Made by a program: the position numbers and the translations under genes. From Terriglobia bacterium (lineage in GTDB: Bacteria > Acidobacteriota > Terriglobia > UBA7540), in assembly GCA_030049455.1 (NCBI GenBank), contig JASIKV010000225.1:1-5190 (forward strand): a stretch of DNA of 5,190 nucleotides. Reading direction: 5' to 3'. The notes beneath the pieces are model-generated. The model was not told the DNA's origin, searched no databases, and was given only the letters and a program-made list of their open reading frames with translations. Shown here piece by piece: positions 4,861 through 5,190 of this stretch (its first letter is position 1; each line of letters starts with the position of its first letter).

Positions 4861-5160
4861 GCCATCGCAGCGGAAATCGAAACTGCCAAACGTCGCGCGA
4901 AAATCCAGTTCTCAATGATCGGTATGTTGCCGGGCACCGAGTTGAGGTTATATCGGGATTCAACGATCATCTGCACAACCGTTGATGACAAGAATAAGGT
5001 CGATTTTAAGGGTGATATAACCTCTCTGTCAGATGCTGCCGTCCAAGCGTTCAAAGTTTTAGGAATCGATGCGCAGGCTCTTTCAGGGCCGTGGGAGTGG
5101 ACATATAATGGTAAGCGGCTTGACGAGATTCGGCGTCAAATCGAGGAGAATGCAGACTGA
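4843..5160 (+). pseudogene. 3' fragment of a gene for a small domain resembling DUF4357/RAMA domains
   Basis: The frame is open from the stop at 4840-4842 to TGA at 5158-5160. An ATG-based reading would begin at 4915 (81 residues), but it has no Shine-Dalgarno and the protein-like character starts earlier. Codons 4864-4911 give a charged helix (AAEIETAKRRAKIQFS) leading into MIGMLPGTELRLYRD. Then follow a beta-rich stretch (VDDKNKVDFKGD), TSLSDAAVQAF, GPWEWTYNGK and LDEIRRQIEE. A beta strand, an SLS-AA helix, then a W-x-Y-x-G turn and a closing helix recall the DUF4357 and RAMA domains found at the C-termini of nucleases and DNA-modification proteins. I cannot confirm the family. I therefore read it as the C-terminal end of a larger protein whose front part is missing. 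By hand count 4921-5160 is about 49% GC, against about 58% in the peroxiredoxin start (3901-3960), suggesting foreign origin. Confidence 0.5.
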
Positions 5161-5190
5161 CCTCTCGAAGCGTTTGCGTAAAGTGCATAT

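Noticed and set aside
4464..5054. 196-codon minus-strand frame across the fragment region
   Set aside because: It overlaps the 3' end of the peroxiredoxin and crosses all three fragments without protein-like character of its own.

Overview
The window looks like chromosomal DNA of a moderately GC-rich, Gram-negative-type bacterium. The gene types, sigma70-like promoters of the TTGACN/TACACT kind, a Pro-rich zinc-ribbon protein and short GGCGGT-type palindromes fit an acidobacterium or a close relative. This is inference from sequence style, because no taxonomic marker gene is present.

Layout. The left half reads on the minus strand. It holds the first 59 codons of a secreted lactonase-family beta-propeller protein (cut by the window edge), then ferrochelatase (hemH), then a Gfo/Idh/MocA dehydrogenase of the glucose-fructose-oxidoreductase type. 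Reading the other way from a 315-base divergent spacer is a protein with two zinc ribbons joined by Pro/Ala-rich linkers. A 345-base spacer follows, holding a good promoter, a hairpin with a T-run and a nested palindromic repeat. It leads to an intact 1-Cys (Prx6-type) peroxiredoxin.

The last 640 bases hold no complete gene that I can defend. They appear to be three pieces of unrelated genes packed end to end. First comes the 5' end of a multihaem cytochrome-c-type protein on the plus strand, with a perfect Shine-Dalgarno, placed just behind the peroxiredoxin. Next is the 5' end of a GIDE/MUL1-like membrane protein on the minus strand. Last is the 3' end of a gene for a small domain reminiscent of DUF4357/RAMA domains, with lower GC. 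The first junction can be placed within a few bases, near 4698-4703. This reads as a rearrangement scar (or an assembly chimera) and is the most unusual part of the window.

Functional links are loose: haem synthesis (HemH) and peroxide detoxification (Prx6) are both redox housekeeping, but they are not in one operon. The dehydrogenase and hemH are co-directional with a 79-97 base gap and may be partly co-transcribed. No CRISPR array, tRNA, rRNA, insertion sequence or new multi-gene system is visible.
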